Below the pieces are notes generated by a model that was not told where the DNA came from, searched no databases, and was given only the letters and a program-made list of their open reading frames with translations. This document shows positions 53,256-62,068 of a DNA stretch of 64,000 nucleotides, one piece after another. The position numbers and the translations under genes are program-made. The DNA lies in NCBI GenBank assembly GCA_024809215.1, contig JANUBW010000002.1, positions 310,001 to 374,000 on the forward strand, in the 5' to 3' direction. The DNA is from Niastella sp. OAS944 (lineage in GTDB: Bacteria; Bacteroidota; Bacteroidia; Chitinophagales; Chitinophagaceae). Positions within the stretch are counted from its first letter, which is position 1. The number at the start of each line of letters is the position of its first letter.

Positions 53256-54621
53256 ACTTATACACCTTGCCGGTATTACCCTGTGGGCCGGCGTTTGATG
53301 AAACAGTTATATATACTTCACCATCTTCATCCTGGCCAAAGCCGCGGAGGAAATAGCCGAGATCATAGGTATGGCTGGCAAGCGAAATTGGTTTATATTC
53401 CCAGGAGCCGGTATTGTCCCAGTTTGTTGGTGTTGCTATAAACAATTGTCCATCGGGGGTAGTTGCTGTTTGCGAAAAGGTGCCAAAAATATATTTGCCC
53501 TGCCATTCTTTTATGGCTTCGCCGCGATAAACATATCCACCTATAATTGTAGTGGCTTTTCCACCAGCCGGGTTCTTCCAGTTGTTTAGCTCAATTACGG
53601 GATTGAGTAACCTTTTGCCTCTGTCATCAACATCGGGGCAGCCAGCCAATTCCTTTGTATTGTCAGCGGCATTAAAGCAATGCCTGCCTTCTCTAACATT
53701 CCAACCATAATTACCGCCTTTTTTAACAACATCGATCTCTTCCCATAACGACTGGCCGGCATCACCTGCAATTAACTCTTTCGATTCGCCCATATCGAAC
53801 GACATACGATAAGGATTGCGGAAGCCAAATGCCCAGATCTCATCGAGACCAGGTTTGCCTACAAAAGGATTTGCTGGCGGAATTCCATACGGCGATGCGA
53901 CGTCAATATCAATACACAGGATCTTACCCAGAAAATTGGCTTCAAGGTTCTGTGCATTGCCACCGGCATTGGGCGTATACCAGTCGTCGAAATGACCCGG
54001 CCCCACATCGTTAGCGCCACCGCCATCGCCAACGGCTATATACAGGTAATTATCATGACCAAACGCCAGCGAGCCCCCATTGTGGTTACCTTGCGGATCG
54101 TCCCACTCCAGGATCACTTTTTCAGAATTGGGGTCAGCCCTTATTGCGTCGGGTATAACATTGAATTCAGAAACACGGCTCAGGTTATTCCAGGTAGCGC
54201 CCGGTACGGGACCGCCGGCGCGGGGTGGCAACTGATAGTAAATAAAAAAGCGCCCATTGGTCTTAAAGTCTTTGTGAAAAGCAAGCCCCAGTAAACCCCG
54301 TTCATCACCATCTGGATTAAGCGATACTATTTTGCTGCTAATGTCGAGAAAAGGAGTTGGATTTTTATATCCGTCCTTGTCAATGGTCCATATTTTACCA
54401 ATTTGGTCAACTACATAAAGCCGTTGGCTGGCGTTTGAAGAAACCAGTTGAATAGGCGATACAAAATCCTCTGCTACTAATTGCATATCCAGGGTCCTTA
54501 GATCATGCGAAATAGACTTTTGGCAACTTTGTATCAACAATACACTTAATACAACTAATACGCCTGGTTGTAAAAATTTAAACGTGGCACGGCTGGCGTT
54601 AGCGGGTAGATTAACTTTCAT
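53242..54621 (-). CDS. PQQ-dependent sugar dehydrogenase (GSDH-type) lipoprotein
   Basis: 459 residues from MKVNLPANASR; the longer start adds 19 residues without a signal. Lipoprotein signal ends at VLLIQSC. The six-bladed propeller of GSDH/glucose-sorbosone dehydrogenases is clear: FVSPIQLVSS, DERGLLGLAFHKDF, GNHNGGSLAFGHDNYLYIAV with GDGGGANDVGPG, WAFGFRNPYRMSFD, AGDAGQSLWEEIDVV and NYGWNVREGRHCF. The His in GNHNGG and the GDGG run are typical of the PQQ and calcium site. It would oxidise an aldose on the cell surface or in the periplasm; the natural substrate is unknown. Confidence 0.88.
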   Translation of the reverse strand: MKVNLPANASRATFKFLQPGVLVVLSVLLIQSCQKSISHDLRTLDMQLVAEDFVSPIQLVSSNASQRLYVVDQIGKIWTIDKDGYKNPTPFLDISSKIVSLNPDGDERGLLGLAFHKDFKTNGRFFIYYQLPPRAGGPVPGATWNNLSRVSEFNVIPDAIRADPNSEKVILEWDDPQGNHNGGSLAFGHDNYLYIAVGDGGGANDVGPGHFDDWYTPNAGGNAQNLEANFLGKILCIDIDVASPYGIPPANPFVGKPGLDEIWAFGFRNPYRMSFDMGESKELIAGDAGQSLWEEIDVVKKGGNYGWNVREGRHCFNAADNTKELAGCPDVDDRGKRLLNPVIELNNWKNPAGGKATTIIGGYVYRGEAIKEWQGKYIFGTFSQTATTPDGQLFIATPTNWDNTGSWEYKPISLASHTYDLGYFLRGFGQDEDGEVYITVSSNAGPQGNTGKVYKLVKN

Positions 54622-55053
54622 ACTCGAATTAATTTGGTTGATAAATCGATCGCGACAATCAAGAGCATACCATTTCATGAAAGCATCTTTTTACAAAGGT
54701 GAGCACATAGCTTTCAATAAGGTTTTACACCATAGATAAAATGGACCAGTATCGGCCTAAAAGGAAATGAATTAACACTTTAAAATTGAAAGTCTTTAGG
54801 GGCGCACAAATCAAAAAGAAGATGTAAAGTGGAGTATTCAGAAGATGTTGGAAAAAGGAAGTCCTGTTATTTGTAATAAAGATAGAATGTTTTTTTCAAT
54901 GATTACATTAAAATCTAATTTGAAATTCGGCCAATATCGTTGTGGCATTTTTTTTCTCTAAAAAAGGTATTATCTTAAACCGCGAATTAATCCGTGTCAG
55001 CATTTAACCCTAAGAATTTTGTGGTTTTCCCCAAACCATTTAACCCCTAGCCG
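54622..55053. other. 432-bp gene-free divergent region
   Basis: AT-rich sequence between a minus-strand gene and a plus-strand gene, with no credible frame, no short-word repeat tract and no clear TAnnTTTG box. It is long enough for both promoters; I see no specific operator. Confidence 0.6.
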
Positions 55054-57768
55054 ATGTTCAGATCTGTAGCAGTCTGTCTATTATTTATTCTATGCTTTCT
55101 AACCAAAGGCTATACGCAATCGTCTTGTCCGCCCAATCTTGATTTTGAGGACGGCAACTTTTCGGGATGGCAATGTTTTGTTGGTAGCACCGATACCATC
55201 GACGGTAAAAACCGGATGTTGCTTAGTCCCTCGGACCCCACGCCTGGCAGGCACACGATCATCACTGCTACCGATATGCCCGAACTTGATTATTTTGGTA
55301 AGTTTCCCAGGTTATGTCCCTATGGCGGCAATTATTCGGTAAAATTGGGAAATGAACAAACCGGCTCCCAGGCCGAAGGACTTTCGTACACGTTTCAGGT
55401 ACCTACTACCGTCGATACGTTTACATTCACCTATTTTTATGCAGTAGTTTTTCAGAACCCGCAACACGCGCTGCCCGAACAGCCCCGTTTTTTTGTGACG
55501 GCTTATGATGTGGGAACAGGCGATCTTATTAACTGCGCTTCTTTCGATTATGTTTCAACTTCCGGGCTGCCCGGTTTTAAACAATCTACGATGGACCCCG
55601 AGGTATTGTTTAAGGGGTGGACCCCCACTTCGCTGCAATTTGCCGGTTTGGGCGGCCATACCGTTCGCCTTGAGTTCCGTACGGCCGATTGTACCCGTAC
55701 CGGTCATTTTGGCTATGCCTATCTTGATATCGCCAGCGCCTGCTCAAACATTTTGGCTACAGCGCCTTATTGTATAGAGACCAATTCACTCATTCTCGAC
55801 GCGCCATTTGGCTTTCAAAGCTATACCTGGTATAATTCAGATTTTTCACAAATAATAGGTTCTGGCCAGTCAATGACTATCAGTCCGCCCCCGGCCACCC
55901 AGGGTGTTTTTTACGTTGATGTAATACCGTATCCCGGTTTTGGGTGCCGCGACACCTTACAGGCGTATGTAAAACCAATGCCGGTACCCGATACCCCCGA
56001 CGCCAAAATACTGATAGATTATTGCCAGTTTTCAACCTCAACGCCATTAACGGCCAAAGCTATGCCTGGCCATACCTTACTTTGGTACACAAGTAATGTG
56101 GGTGGAATTGGCGATGGTACGGCACCCGTACCATCAACAGCCAGCCCGGGAACCACTAAATGGTATGTTTCGCAAAAAGCCCTGTTTGGCTGTGAAGGTT
56201 TCAGGCGTGAAATTACGGTACAAATTTCCCCCACCCCGGCTGCTTCATTTAACATAAACAGTAACACAAGACAATGCCAGGTAGGTAACAGCTTTAGTTT
56301 CAAAAGCACTTCAACCAACCTCAACAGCCCTTCGTATACCTGGGACTTTGGTGACGGGCAAACCCAAACATCACCCAATACCTCGGCTGTGTACAGCTAC
56401 CCGAACTTTGGCTTTTTTAATGTATCGCTCACTACCATGAACGCCAATGGCTGTGCAAGCGTAAGCAAACAACCGGTAACGGTAATACCTAAACCAATAG
56501 CAGCCTTCTCTTTTCCAACGCCGATCTGTGAAAATAAAACACCCATCGTTTTAACTGACCTGTCTTCGGTTCAAACGGGTTTTTCTACTATAAATAAATG
56601 GTGGTGGAATGTAAATGGTACTATTATACAAAGCAAAACGATACCCGTGAATATAGCCCCGCCCGCAGGCCCTTATCCGGTAAGGCTTGCAGTATCTACT
56701 GTAGAGGGCTGTAAGTCAGATACCAATACCACTGTTTTAAATGTGCACTATAATCCGAAAGCAGCATTTGATGTAGGTGATCTTATGTGTAATAATGAGG
56801 TCATTAAACTTACCGACAGATCTTATTTTGCACCCGGCGCCAGTGGCGAAACCGTATCAAAATGGTATTGGACCTATGATAATACCATTACTACAACACC
56901 TCAAAACCCCAGGGCCTTTTTTACTGCGGGCACCCATAAGGTGAAGTTTATTTCTGAAAGCGCCGCGGGTTGTAAAAGCGAAGCAGCAGAACGTAGTTTT
57001 GAAATATACCCAAAACCAATTGTAAAACTCGATATTTCAGATTCCTGTATTTATGTGCCCGTTACCATTTCGGCAACCGACCTGGTGGGTAATGTGGTAG
57101 ATTACAAATGGTATTTAAAAGGGGCTGTAAAAGAACCAGGAAGTTTTACCAGCATTACAAAAACATACACTACTGCAGGCGAAAGGCCCTTCACCTTATA
57201 TACGTTTACCGACAAAGGATGTAAGGATACTATTTACCGGCCATTCTATTTGTACACCAATAACTCTTTTGCGGGCGAAGATACCCTGGCGGCATTTATG
57301 GAGCCGGTGCAATTGGATGCAAAGGGTGAACCCAATATGAAATATGTTTGGTCACCGGCTACCGGCCTCAACCATTGGGATATTGAAAAGCCCATTGCCA
57401 CCCTCGACCACGACCAGCGTTACTTCCTGTACTCGGTAAGTGCGCAGGGCTGTAAAAAGCAATCACAAATACTGGTGAAGCGTTTTGCAGGGCCCGACTT
57501 ATATGTTCCCAATGCGTTTACGCCCGATAACAACGGCATTAACGACAGGTTAAAAGTGAAACCGGTGGGTTATAGGTCGTTTAGTTATTTTGCGGTATAT
57601 AACCGTTGGGGACAACTGGTTTTTCGCACAACGAATTTTAACGAAGGCTGGGATGGAACGGTCAAAGGCCAGAAAGCCGAAGCCGGCACCTATGTGTATG
57701 TGGCATCGGCCATCGATTACAAAGGCCGGCCATTGAACAGAAAGGGAACTGTGATACTGCTGAGATAA
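55054..57768 (+). CDS. Large type B T9SS-secreted protein with PKD-like domains
   Basis: 904 residues. Signal peptide ends near TKGYTQ (residue 21). N-terminal jelly-roll/lectin-like domain (about 25-225, LDFEDGNFSGWQCF and HTVRLEFRTADC). An Ig-like segment follows, then several PKD-like repeats (about 390-700: SPSYTWDFGDGQTQTSP with the WDFGDG signature, AAFSFPTPICENKTP, then KWWWNVNGT, KWYWTYDNT). The C-terminus is a gliding-motility-associated (type B, CHU_C-type) sorting domain: YVPNAFTPDNNGINDRLKV and YNRWGQLVFRTTNFNEGWDG, GTYVYVASAIDYKG. It should be exported by the type IX system and attached or released at the surface. Role unknown, probably adhesion. Confidence 0.9.
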   Translation: MFRSVAVCLLFILCFLTKGYTQSSCPPNLDFEDGNFSGWQCFVGSTDTIDGKNRMLLSPSDPTPGRHTIITATDMPELDYFGKFPRLCPYGGNYSVKLGNEQTGSQAEGLSYTFQVPTTVDTFTFTYFYAVVFQNPQHALPEQPRFFVTAYDVGTGDLINCASFDYVSTSGLPGFKQSTMDPEVLFKGWTPTSLQFAGLGGHTVRLEFRTADCTRTGHFGYAYLDIASACSNILATAPYCIETNSLILDAPFGFQSYTWYNSDFSQIIGSGQSMTISPPPATQGVFYVDVIPYPGFGCRDTLQAYVKPMPVPDTPDAKILIDYCQFSTSTPLTAKAMPGHTLLWYTSNVGGIGDGTAPVPSTASPGTTKWYVSQKALFGCEGFRREITVQISPTPAASFNINSNTRQCQVGNSFSFKSTSTNLNSPSYTWDFGDGQTQTSPNTSAVYSYPNFGFFNVSLTTMNANGCASVSKQPVTVIPKPIAAFSFPTPICENKTPIVLTDLSSVQTGFSTINKWWWNVNGTIIQSKTIPVNIAPPAGPYPVRLAVSTVEGCKSDTNTTVLNVHYNPKAAFDVGDLMCNNEVIKLTDRSYFAPGASGETVSKWYWTYDNTITTTPQNPRAFFTAGTHKVKFISESAAGCKSEAAERSFEIYPKPIVKLDISDSCIYVPVTISATDLVGNVVDYKWYLKGAVKEPGSFTSITKTYTTAGERPFTLYTFTDKGCKDTIYRPFYLYTNNSFAGEDTLAAFMEPVQLDAKGEPNMKYVWSPATGLNHWDIEKPIATLDHDQRYFLYSVSAQGCKKQSQILVKRFAGPDLYVPNAFTPDNNGINDRLKVKPVGYRSFSYFAVYNRWGQLVFRTTNFNEGWDGTVKGQKAEAGTYVYVASAIDYKGRPLNRKGTVILLR

Positions 57769-57769
57769 A

Positions 57770-57884
57770 AGAAATAAGAAATAAGAAGTAGGAAGTAGGA
57801 AAAACCCGATACACGAGGCTCGTGATCATTTGCGCTTTTGGAATTTCAAGCTCTTCATACTTCTTATTTCCTACTTCTTATTTC
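57770..57884. repeat. GAAATAAGAAGTAGGA inverted short-word repeat
   Basis: GAAATAAGA words (57771-57801) start 2 bp after the T9SS-protein stop. The 16-bp GAAATAAGAAGTAGGA at 57778-57793 is perfectly inverted at 57869-57884. A CACGAGGCTCGTG hairpin lies between the arms. With no T run this is a repeat rather than a textbook terminator. Confidence 0.85.
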
Positions 57885-57954
57885 ACATCTTTATTCTACC
57901 AACCCTCATTTTTGAAGTTCGCCTTTTCATATACATAGGCATATATTCATTTTT

Positions 57955-57985
57955 TTTGCCGGACTTTACAAGTTTTGTATATTTT
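57955..57985 (+). promoter_or_regulatory. Bacteroidota-type promoter upstream of the 58012 gene
   Basis: TTTG at 57955-57958, a 19-bp spacer, then TATATTTT (57978-57985), one base off TAnnTTTG. Predicted start about 20 bp before the ATG. Confidence 0.45.
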
Positions 57986-58011
57986 CGTAACAATACGAAG
58001 CAAATTATTAT

Positions 58012-58758
58012 ATGAAAGCACTTGCATTATTTATTTCGGTACTATTTACCGTAGCTGGCTACTCCCAAAAGACCATCAACAATTACAAGTATGTACTGGT
58101 ACCCGAAAGGTTTGGCATTTTTAAAACAGATAACCAGTATGGCATGAATACCATGACCAAATTGCTGCTGGAAGATAAAGGCTTTACTGTTTATATGGAT
58201 AATTCAGAATTACCAACCCATTTAGCCGGTAACAAGTGTAACGCCCTGAAAGCGGAACTGGAAGACAAAAAAGGATTCTTTGTAACCACTGTGATCCTGA
58301 TCTTAAAAGACTGCCAGGGTAATGTGGTTTTCAAAAGCAAGGAAGGAAAAAGCAGGGAAAAAGAATGGCCAACAGCATACGATGAGGCGCTGAGAGATGC
58401 TTATTCCTCGCTTAAAAACACCCCGTACAAATACGATAGCACTACCGAGGCGCCAGCCCAACAGGTTGCTGCGGCTGCACCGGCTCAGATAACACCACAG
58501 CCTACTACCCCTGCACCCGCCCCTGCTGTAGCAGTTACCGATGCCACCGGCATTTTATATGCACAGCCTACAGCCAATGGCTTTCAGTTAATTGACACTA
58601 CGCCTAAAAAAGTATTGACCCTGCTGAAAACAAGTGTGCAGGACCATTTTATTGCAGAAGGCGCCAATGGCGTGGTGTTTAAGAAAGACGGTGAATGGAT
58701 CTTTGAATACTATAAAGACGGCAAACTGGTTTCGCAGAAACTCAACATCAAGTTTTAA
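58012..58758 (+). CDS. Secreted two-part hypothetical protein with Pro/Ala linker
   Basis: 248 residues. Signal peptide ends near VAGYSQ (residue 19). N-terminal domain (about 22-145: YKYVLVPERFGIFKTDNQYG, ALKAELEDKKGFFVTTVILI) is separated by an Ala/Pro/Gln/Thr-rich linker (about 145-180, QQVAAAAPAQI) from a C-terminal domain (about 185-248, ILYAQPTANGFQLIDTTPKK ... GVVFKKDGEWIFEYYKDG). The N-terminal part resembles outer-membrane-associated proteins common in Bacteroidota, function unknown. A 14-bp gap leads to the next lipoprotein gene, so cotranscription is likely. Confidence 0.75.
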   Translation: MKALALFISVLFTVAGYSQKTINNYKYVLVPERFGIFKTDNQYGMNTMTKLLLEDKGFTVYMDNSELPTHLAGNKCNALKAELEDKKGFFVTTVILILKDCQGNVVFKSKEGKSREKEWPTAYDEALRDAYSSLKNTPYKYDSTTEAPAQQVAAAAPAQITPQPTTPAPAPAVAVTDATGILYAQPTANGFQLIDTTPKKVLTLLKTSVQDHFIAEGANGVVFKKDGEWIFEYYKDGKLVSQKLNIKF

Positions 58759-58772
58759 TCCTACTACAAAAT

Positions 58773-59231
58773 ATGAAAACGACGAGCTTTATTATTATTG
58801 CACTGGCGCTATTAACTTCATGCGGCTCACAACCTGAAAAAACAGAGAAACAATCCAACACGCAGGAGAAGGCAAAAGAAGAGATCCCTATGACGTGTTA
58901 TCAGTATGCAAGCCAGGGCGACACGGTTTCCCTGAAACTGGTACACCTGGGGGATTCTTATTCCGGATCGCTGGTTTATTTATTTAAGGAGAAAGACAGG
59001 AACATGGGAACTATTCAGGGCGTTATGAGGGGAGATATCCTGGTGGCTGATTATACCTTTAATTCGGAAGGAACAAAGTCGATCAGGCAGGTGGCATTCA
59101 AAAAAGTGGGCAATACGTATGTTGAAGGTTATGGCGAATCTGTTGAGGAGAATGGCGCTATGAAATTCAAAGATATTACATCCCTCAATTTTGGTTCTTC
59201 AATAGTATTGCAGGAAATAGCGTGTCAGTAA
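58773..59231 (+). CDS. Small lipoprotein
   Basis: 152 residues, lipoprotein signal ALLTSCGS (Cys17), a charged linker (KTEKQSNTQEKAKEE), then a strand-rich domain (TCYQYASQGDTVSLKLVHLG, SYSGSLVYLFKEKDRN, GTIQGVMRGDILVADYTF). No family recognised; the pattern (dose-dependent beta-sheet with a GDS turn) is common among Bacteroidota lipoproteins of unknown role. It ends at a strong terminator. Confidence 0.75.
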   Translation: MKTTSFIIIALALLTSCGSQPEKTEKQSNTQEKAKEEIPMTCYQYASQGDTVSLKLVHLGDSYSGSLVYLFKEKDRNMGTIQGVMRGDILVADYTFNSEGTKSIRQVAFKKVGNTYVEGYGESVEENGAMKFKDITSLNFGSSIVLQEIACQ

Positions 59232-59250
59232 TTACTTACACTATGTTATA

Positions 59251-59286
59251 AAAAAGCCTTTCCTGTTCGCGGGGAAGGCTTTTTTA
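59251..59286 (+). terminator. Terminator of the two-gene unit
   Basis: AAAAGCCTT plus TCC pairs with GGG plus AAGGCTTTT around TGTTCGC, followed by a long T run. Confidence 0.9.
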
Positions 59287-59349
59287 ATGAGATCTTTAAC
59301 AGTTAGGATTAATACCAATAAATAACTTTGGTCCTTATCCCAAACTGTA

Positions 59350-59874
59350 ATGAAACTAACTCTGCTTTATTTATTGCTCTTTGTTTTTAACTTACCAAAA
59401 CAACCGATCCCGCAACCAGACATAAATTTTACACTGGAGTATGTATGCATTGGGTTTGGGTCTAACATGTGGAAAATGCAACCGATCTTCAGGATAAAGG
59501 GAACAAAATTCGTTTATACATCAGAAGAAGTTTGGCGAATGCCAGACCAAACAGAAATCAAAAGAGACACGTTGTTAAAGGGTGATTTCAGGCCATCAGC
59601 AATTGATTCAATAAAAAATCTTATTAACCCAATCAAAGACTCAGTTATTGATAAAGCCAATCTCCTAATCATGAGCGGTGTTGCCATCAGTATTCGTATA
59701 GATACTGATGAAAAGAAAATGGTATTCAACCTACATAATGCACCAGATACTACAGCTAAAAAAATTGTAGACATTATCAATTCGCATATTCCTGTGGAAC
59801 ATAGAAAACTACCCATATTTTATTATGAAAGAAGTCGCAGAAAAAACAAACCTACTTCAACATCTTCTTACTAA
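59350..59874 (+). CDS. Secreted hypothetical protein
   Basis: 174 residues with a hydrophobic N-terminus (LLYLLLFVFNLPKQ) that may be a signal anchor. The rest is mixed helix and strand (INFTLEYVCIGFGSNMWKMQ, VAISIRIDTDEKKMVFNLHN), ending in a basic tail ERSRRKNKPTSTSSY. No family recognised. Its last 23 bp overlap the end of the convergent GH43 gene, which may point to a frame extended past its ancestral stop or to an overlap by design. Confidence 0.6.
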   Translation: MKLTLLYLLLFVFNLPKQPIPQPDINFTLEYVCIGFGSNMWKMQPIFRIKGTKFVYTSEEVWRMPDQTEIKRDTLLKGDFRPSAIDSIKNLINPIKDSVIDKANLLIMSGVAISIRIDTDEKKMVFNLHNAPDTTAKKIVDIINSHIPVEHRKLPIFYYERSRRKNKPTSTSSY

Positions 59875-60838
59875 CCCCCTCAAAAGTTATTTTCACCGGT
59901 TTAATGAAACCTTTTTCATCAAACTCCATTTTTTCAATACAGGTTACGCGATGGTTGCCATCTGTTTCGCCTAACGGACGGCGATGGTAAACAATATACC
60001 ATTCATTGCTATTGGGATATTGAAGCACCGAATGGTGGCCGGCGCCGGTTGCCACGGCCGCATCCTGTTGCAGCACGGTGCCAATACGCTCAAATGGGCC
60101 AAACGGTGAATCGCCAATGGCATAGGCTACGCGGTAATCGGGGCCCGTCCAGCCACCCTCGCTCCACATAAAATAATATTTATTGTTACGCATAAACATA
60201 ATGGGCCCTTCTACATAACCCTTAGGTGTTATTTCGCGAAAAGTGCTGCCATCCTCAAACGGCATAAAGCCCGTAAAATCGGCTTTTAGTTTAGTGATGT
60301 TGCAATGCCCCCAACCGCCATAGATCATGTAATACTGCCCGTCTTTATCCTTAAACACAAACTGATCGATGGGTTGGGCCTTGTTCACAATTTTATCGAG
60401 CAGGGGTTTACCCAGGTAGTCTTTGAACGGCCCTTCGGGTTTGCCGGCTACCGCTACGCCAATACCGCCGGGCTGTTGTTCGTTTTGAATATCATTGGCG
60501 GCAAAGAACAAAAAGTACCTGCCGTCTTTATGAACAATAGCCGGCGCCCACATGGCCCGCTTTGCCCATTTAATGGCGGCGGTATCAATAATGCGTTCGT
60601 GTTTCGTCCAGTTTACCAGGTCTTTCGACGAAAAGGCATCCATAAACACCTGTTGGTTATAAGGCGCCGAATAGGTTGGATAGATCCAATATTGTTTGTT
60701 GAAGATGGCCCCCTCAGGGTCGGCATACCAACCTGGGAAAACGGGATTGCCAGAGGTCTGTTTGTGGCTGTTTTGTTGCGCCTTTCCGGTTCCGCCAATG
60801 ATGGCTAAGAACAATGTGGGATATAATAGTTTTTTCAT
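59852..60838 (-). CDS. GH43 glycosidase (arabinosidase/xylosidase-type)
   Basis: 328 residues. Signal peptide ends near GTGKAQ (residue 21). Five-bladed GH43 propeller with the three catalytic carboxylates visible: base Asp40 in GWYADPEGAI, pKa-modulating Asp158 in QPIDQFVF, and acid Glu210 in GYVEGPIMF. Also the expected KRAMWAPAIVHKDG and the C-terminal GAGHHSVLQYP. The family includes alpha-L-arabinofuranosidases, beta-xylosidases and arabinanases; specificity cannot be read. Immediately downstream (3 bp) of the SMI1/KNR4 gene on the same strand. Periplasmic or lipid-free secreted. Confidence 0.9.
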   Translation of the reverse strand: MKKLLYPTLFLAIIGGTGKAQQNSHKQTSGNPVFPGWYADPEGAIFNKQYWIYPTYSAPYNQQVFMDAFSSKDLVNWTKHERIIDTAAIKWAKRAMWAPAIVHKDGRYFLFFAANDIQNEQQPGGIGVAVAGKPEGPFKDYLGKPLLDKIVNKAQPIDQFVFKDKDGQYYMIYGGWGHCNITKLKADFTGFMPFEDGSTFREITPKGYVEGPIMFMRNNKYYFMWSEGGWTGPDYRVAYAIGDSPFGPFERIGTVLQQDAAVATGAGHHSVLQYPNSNEWYIVYHRRPLGETDGNHRVTCIEKMEFDEKGFIKPVKITFEGVSKKMLK

Positions 60839-60841
60839 GAT

Positions 60842-61978
60842 CTAATTTTGTAGCCAGGTTTTGTAATCTGCATCTTGTTTAATATCCTGAAAATCGCCAA
60901 AATCGGGCAATTGCGTCAATACCGTCTTTACGATCACATATGCATCTTCCTTCCGTTCCAGTTTTAAAAGTATCCTTACCTGTGTATCGTATAGAAAATA
61001 ATGGTCTGGTATTTCAATAAGGGTAAGGCCTTGCTGTAAGCTATTAAGCGCCTGTTCTAACTCATTGGTACCAGTAGCCGCTTCGGCCATATTCCAGGCA
61101 ACGGAGTTACAGCACGCTCTTATAATATCTTTGTAATAGGGTAATTCGGTTGCGACCGGAACCAGGGAAAGCGTATACCGCGATTGATCAACGATCAGCT
61201 TCCTAAGCTCATTCAATTCATTTGGGGTATAGTGCTGACTGCAGTAGGCTTTAAGGTAAACATAAGCCCTGGATTTCAGGTAATGGGTGTTTAGAAAAAC
61301 GTGATCGTCTGCCACCTTGCCCGAGGTAAACCAGGTAAGTACCTCATTGTACAGTTCAACCGCCTTTAGCAAACTTTCTTTATTGTTGTACTTTTTAAAG
61401 AACTGCCCCGCCTGCTGAAAGGTGGCCAGCATAGCTGCCTGGTTAGCCTTTTGTTGTTCAGCTGCGTCAAAAGCGTCTTTATCGTATGGCAGATGCGGCG
61501 TGTATTTATTGCGGTACGATCCATCGCCCATACTCTTAACCAGCATTTCGATATGTTCAGCAAAAGTTGTGGCCACCATTCTTACCTCAGCGCCATCGTC
61601 GAAATACGAAACAACGTCAACAGTATTGCCGTTTTTTCGAAAAGCGTAAAAATCGAACCGGTCGGGCAGATCGAACTTTTGAAATACGACCACATTACCA
61701 CTCCATTCTCCTTCGGCATCGAGCACAAACTCCATATCTTCTGCAATTTCCCAGGGGGCAAGCATATCGCACATCGTTCGGTCTGTGTTTACATTTCTAA
61801 ACCCCATCAAACCATAAGTAGAAATGAATGTGGAATATTCCTCGGGAAATGTAAAGTCAAATTTTTCCTCTACGGCTCTTATTTGCTCCATAGCCATAGG
61901 TTCGGTAAACTCAATAAGCAAGCCCCGGTCATTGGTGTCATTTTCAAAGTTGCGGATCGCATCGATCATTTTACTCAT
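60842..61978 (-). CDS. SMI1/KNR4-domain protein with TPR-like C-terminus
   Basis: 378 residues from MSKMIDAIRNF; a start four codons up is possible. The N-terminal 150 residues carry the SMI1/KNR4 fold (IRAVEEKFDFTFPEEYSTFI, MLAPWEIAEDMEF, VVVFQKFDLPDRFDFYAF). This fold is used by many immunity proteins that neutralise polymorphic toxins. The C-terminal half is all helical (about 180-378, LATFQQAGQFFKKYNNKESL, AVELYNEVLTWF, ALNSLQQGLTLIEIPDH), like TPR repeats. No signal peptide. No toxin gene is adjacent, so it is either an orphan immunity protein or has another role. Confidence 0.8.
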   Translation of the reverse strand: MSKMIDAIRNFENDTNDRGLLIEFTEPMAMEQIRAVEEKFDFTFPEEYSTFISTYGLMGFRNVNTDRTMCDMLAPWEIAEDMEFVLDAEGEWSGNVVVFQKFDLPDRFDFYAFRKNGNTVDVVSYFDDGAEVRMVATTFAEHIEMLVKSMGDGSYRNKYTPHLPYDKDAFDAAEQQKANQAAMLATFQQAGQFFKKYNNKESLLKAVELYNEVLTWFTSGKVADDHVFLNTHYLKSRAYVYLKAYCSQHYTPNELNELRKLIVDQSRYTLSLVPVATELPYYKDIIRACCNSVAWNMAEAATGTNELEQALNSLQQGLTLIEIPDHYFLYDTQVRILLKLERKEDAYVIVKTVLTQLPDFGDFQDIKQDADYKTWLQN

Positions 61979-62068
61979 AGGTATAAACAAAAATATAGTT
62001 TTAGCAAAGCTTTCGGAAATAAGATCGTTAAATTAGCAAAGTCCCGGAATAATCATACCAGAATAAGA

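Noticed and set aside
61451-62068. Long upstream extension of the HAD phosphatase frame
   Set aside because: It is antisense to the SMI1/KNR4 gene, and the HAD motif I starts right after the ATG at 62069.
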